From Methylobacterium sp. Leaf123 (GTDB lineage Bacteria; Pseudomonadota; Alphaproteobacteria; Rhizobiales; Beijerinckiaceae): DNA of 64,000 nt. The translations under genes were made by a program, and so were the position numbers. Positions 61,892 to 64,000 of the stretch are shown here, one piece after another. The notes under the pieces were generated by a model that saw nothing but the letters and a program-made list of their open reading frames with translations, had not been told where the DNA came from and ran no database searches. Positions within the stretch are counted from its first letter, which is position 1, and each line of letters begins with the position of its first letter. Location: positions 313,377 to 377,376 of the forward strand of contig NZ_LMNS01000001.1 in NCBI RefSeq assembly GCF_001423405.1. The letters are read 5' to 3'.

Positions 61892-62467
61892 GTGAACACC
61901 GAAAAGCTCCACCTCCACACCGTCTGCGGCCTCGACGAACTCGTCGAGCATCAGACCCGCGGCGTCAGCCACGTCCTGTCGATCCTCGATCCCGATCGGG
62001 CGGACCCGGAGGCGTTCGGTGCCTACGGCACCCACCGACGCACCATCCTGCGGTTCCACGATGCCATCGAGCCGGCGCCGGGCGTCGTCCTGCCGGAGCG
62101 CGAGGACGTCGAGAAGATCCTGGCCTTCGGCCGCGCCGCCATCGCCGATGGCGGCGAGATCCACATCCTCGTCCATTGCCATGTCGGCATCTCGCGCTCG
62201 ACCGCGGCCCTCGCGACCCTGTTCGCCGAGGCCGAGCCCGACACGCCGGCGCAGGACCTCGTCGCCCGCCTCCACGCCCAGCGGGAGAAGGCCTGGCCGA
62301 ACGCGCGCATGATCGCGTTTGCCGACGAGATGCTCGGGCGGCAGGGCAGCCTCAGCGAGGCGGTGCGCCGCCTGCACGCGCTGCAACTGCGCAAGCGCCC
62401 GCAACTCGATCAGGTGATGCGCGACCTCGGCCGCGGCGCGGAAGTGGATGCGGCCCTGCGCGACTGA
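61892..62467 (+). CDS. Tyrosine/dual-specificity phosphatase family protein
   Basis: 191 residues with the catalytic P-loop HCHVGISRSTAAL (Cys96, Arg102) in the order C-x5-R. The general-acid loop lies in the segment TILRFHDAIEPAPGVVLPER, where Asp is expected. It is a small cysteine phosphatase like those annotated as protein tyrosine phosphatase in many alphaproteobacteria; substrate unknown. GTG start (VNTEKLHLHTVCGL) is the only sensible choice. Divergent from the TRAP gene, convergent with the Liv-type gene. Confidence 0.85.
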   Translation: MNTEKLHLHTVCGLDELVEHQTRGVSHVLSILDPDRADPEAFGAYGTHRRTILRFHDAIEPAPGVVLPEREDVEKILAFGRAAIADGGEIHILVHCHVGISRSTAALATLFAEAEPDTPAQDLVARLHAQREKAWPNARMIAFADEMLGRQGSLSEAVRRLHALQLRKRPQLDQVMRDLGRGAEVDAALRD

Positions 62468-62488
62468 CGGTCTGGCGGTTCGCCGGCG

Positions 62489-63613
62489 TCAGTTCGATTT
62501 GGCCGGTGTGAAGTTGCCGTCGCGCCAGACGTAGAGCACGTAGCCCTGGGCGGTGATGTCGCCCTTGTTGTCGAAGCCGACAGGGCCGAGCACCAGATCG
62601 AAGCGCTCGCCATGCAGGGCCTTGGCGATGGGCGCGGGCTCGGTGCTGTGGGCGAAGTTGCCGGCCTCCACCAGGGCCTGGAGCGCGGCGTAGCCGTAGA
62701 TCATCGAGCCATCCGCCTCGACGCCTTGCGCCTTGAACGCGGCCACCACGCCTTGCGCCTCGGGCTTGCGGCTCGGATCGAGATAGAAGGTCATCAGCAC
62801 GCCGTTGCTGGCGGGGCCGGCGATCTTGGCGAAATCCGGTGTGGCGATGGCCGAGGTGCCGAACCATTGCGGGCGAAAGCCCCGCTCGGCCGCGATGCGA
62901 ACCAGCCGGCCCATCTCCTGCGCGTCGCCGCCGTAATAGACCACATCGACATTCGCCGCCTTCAGCCGGTCGGCGAGAGCCACGTCGTCGGCATCGCTCG
63001 GCTGGAAGGCCGTCGCCATCGCCTCGTTGACGCCGATGCGGTTGAGGTTGTCCTTGGTCGCCGCCGCGAGGGTGCGCGAGGCCGGGGAGAGGTCGTTGAG
63101 GATGGCGATCTTCCGGTCGCGGAACCGCTCGGCGAGGATCGCGGCCGAGAGCTTGGCCTGATCGTCGTCACGGCCGCAGACCCGGAAGATCGTCGGCAGG
63201 CCGCGATCGGTCAGCTTGGCGGCGACCGAGGCCGCGGTGATCATCACGATTCCGTTGGCGGCGTAGACATCGGAGGCCGCGAGCGACGCATTCGAGCAGA
63301 CATGGCCGACGACGAGCCGCACGCCCGTATTCACGTAGTGGTTGGCCACCGCCACGGCCTGATTCGAATCGCAGGAATCGTCCTGCACATCGAGCACGAT
63401 GGTCTCGCCGTTGATGCCGCCCTTCGCGTTGGCGTCCCGCGCTGCCGCCTCGACGCCGCGCAGCACCTGCGCGCCGACGGTGACGTAGGGGCCGGTGCGC
63501 GGCACCGCGACGCCGACCTTGACCTCCGCCGCGGCCGGCACGGCCGAGAGGAGGAACCCGGCCAGCAACGCGAGCGAGGCCGAACCGAGGGCGAGGGGGC
63601 GTCGGACCGTCAT
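62489..63613 (-). CDS. Branched-chain amino-acid type ABC binding protein (LivK-like)
   Basis: Periplasmic binding protein of the type I fold, 374 residues. Signal peptide LGSASLALLAGFLLSAVPAA; mature start EVKVGVAVPRTGPYVTVGAQ; the disulfide pair and ligand-binding loop are in DVQDDSCDSNQAVAVANHYV and VGHVCSNASLAASDVYAANG; hinge region WFGTSAIATPDFAKIAGPAS. It fits LivK/LivJ-type receptors for branched-chain or other hydrophobic amino acids. No livHMGF genes lie nearby, so it is another receptor without its membrane subunits. Confidence 0.9.
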   Translation of the reverse strand: MTVRRPLALGSASLALLAGFLLSAVPAAAEVKVGVAVPRTGPYVTVGAQVLRGVEAAARDANAKGGINGETIVLDVQDDSCDSNQAVAVANHYVNTGVRLVVGHVCSNASLAASDVYAANGIVMITAASVAAKLTDRGLPTIFRVCGRDDDQAKLSAAILAERFRDRKIAILNDLSPASRTLAAATKDNLNRIGVNEAMATAFQPSDADDVALADRLKAANVDVVYYGGDAQEMGRLVRIAAERGFRPQWFGTSAIATPDFAKIAGPASNGVLMTFYLDPSRKPEAQGVVAAFKAQGVEADGSMIYGYAALQALVEAGNFAHSTEPAPIAKALHGERFDLVLGPVGFDNKGDITAQGYVLYVWRDGNFTPAKSN

Positions 63614-63881
63614 GGCGCCTCTTTCCCAGCCCGCTGCCCCTTTGCCAAGGTCTGCCGGTCCGGACTGTTGTCGTCTGTCAGGACGGCCGTCCTGTGCCGG
63701 CACCCGTTTCGGGACCGGCACGGCCGCGCATCCGGCATCAGCTTCGCTGCATGGAATGACGCGGGCTGGGCCTTTGGCAAGTCGCGATCTCGTTGAAACG
63801 GGGCGGCCTTTCGCGGAAGCGAGGGGGCATGCAGGGTCCATTCGGACCCCCATGCCACCCGGACGATGGTCCTAGAGCAAC
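63614..63881. other. 5' flank of the Liv-type gene, no gene seen
   Basis: About 270 bases holding the presumable promoter of the binding-protein gene on the minus strand. A short imperfect palindrome (GTGCCGGCAC..GGGACCGGCAC) is present. I see no coding frame with support. Confidence 0.5.
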
Positions 63882-63904
63882 GGCCTGGATGCTGGATCCA
63901 GGCC
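63882..63904. repeat. Inverted repeat
   Basis: GGCCTGGAT and ATCCAGGCC form a perfect nine-pair stem around GCTGG. It sits right before a second dispersed palindrome, in what looks like a small patch of repeats near the end of the next gene. Confidence 0.55.
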
Positions 63905-63926
63905 AAAGCTTCAGGCTCACCTTCTC

Positions 63927-63973
63927 GCATCGACTTTTCCCGAAGGCCGGCGGCCACGGTTCGGGACGACGCT
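63927..63973. repeat. Dispersed palindromic repeat of the Rhizobiales type (degenerate)
   Basis: Opens GCATCG, contains CTTTTCCCGAA and the mirror TTCGGGACGACGC after a central GGCCGGCGGCC. This matches the layout of the common alphaproteobacterial palindrome (AGCATCGTCCCGAAAAGTGG...CCGG...TTCGGGAAAAGACGATGC) with several changes. Copies of this kind are spread widely between genes in Methylobacterium and rhizobia. Confidence 0.65.
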
Positions 63974-64000
63974 TTACCGCGTGACGGTGTAGATCGAGGC
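63974..64000 (-). CDS. Possible 3' end of a leftward gene running off the window
   Basis: Read on the minus strand the last 27 bases give ASIYTVTR followed by TAA. The stop lies directly before the dispersed palindrome, a common place for it. Too short to identify. Confidence 0.2.
   Translation of the reverse strand, partial: ASIYTVTR

Noticed and set aside
1..64000. CRISPR array, rRNA operon, insertion sequence or prophage
   Set aside because: I saw no regularly spaced repeats, no rRNA-like sequence, and no transposase or phage structural genes; XerD is the chromosomal form.

Overview
The window looks like chromosome from an alphaproteobacterium of the order Hyphomicrobiales (Rhizobiales), most likely the Methylobacterium/Methylorubrum group. 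This is inferred from high GC with strong G/C third positions, a CpaB-CpaF/TadBC pilus locus, a magnesium-chelatase BchI subunit (bacteriochlorophyll synthesis), a BA14K-type protein, an EcfG-type general stress promoter, an alpha-r8/MmgR-like small RNA, and a palindromic repeat of the kind scattered through these genomes. No database search was possible; all names rest on reading motifs. I see no rRNA, tRNA, insertion sequence, prophage or CRISPR array.

Layout. 1-7.7 kb: the Flp/Tad pilus operon cpaB (cut by the window edge), cpaC, cpaD, cpaE, cpaF, tadB, tadC. 7.8-17.6 kb: a double-hotdog MaoC protein coupled to an MHS transporter, ohr behind a double palindrome, a CoA-binding protein, a PaaI thioesterase, an MFS transporter, a Cache-GGDEF cyclase, then a leftward stress-type group (BA14K protein, unknown membrane protein, CsbD) with a GGAAC-N16-CGTT promoter upstream of csbD, and a small exported helix-hairpin-helix protein. 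17.7-24.8 kb: RNase D, lptC-lptA-lptB, rpoN, hpf, ptsN, which joins LPS transport to sigma-54 and nitrogen-PTS control. 24.9-31.4 kb: a lone bchI, gpmA, dapB, marC, a methyltransferase, a glyoxalase II-like hydrolase, a 50-residue membrane protein and xerD. 31.6-38.7 kb: a second GGDEF cyclase, an exported GH3 beta-glucosidase, a lone YejE-type permease, a DUF4112 protein, an aminotransferase, and a probable unassigned structured RNA.

38.9-48.6 kb: a complete RND efflux operon (adaptor, two different permeases, outer-membrane lipoprotein) interrupted by two copies of a roughly 130-bp GC-rich inverted repeat; the second copy runs into the start codon of the outer-membrane gene. 48.7-57.7 kb: zwf, leuB, two unknown proteins, a benzoylformate-decarboxylase-like ThDP enzyme coupled to a DCC (DUF393) protein, ispA-type prenyl synthase, mtgA. 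57.7-64 kb: a tightly divergent pair of small genes, a class II photolyase, an MmgR-like sRNA, a TRAP binding protein, a tyrosine phosphatase, a Liv-type binding protein and dispersed palindromes at the right edge.

The most unusual material is non-coding: the sRNA at about 60.54-60.63 kb with its repeat-rich upstream region, the hairpin RNA at about 38.40-38.52 kb framed by a promoter and a perfect terminator, the stress promoter, and the repeats built into the efflux operon.
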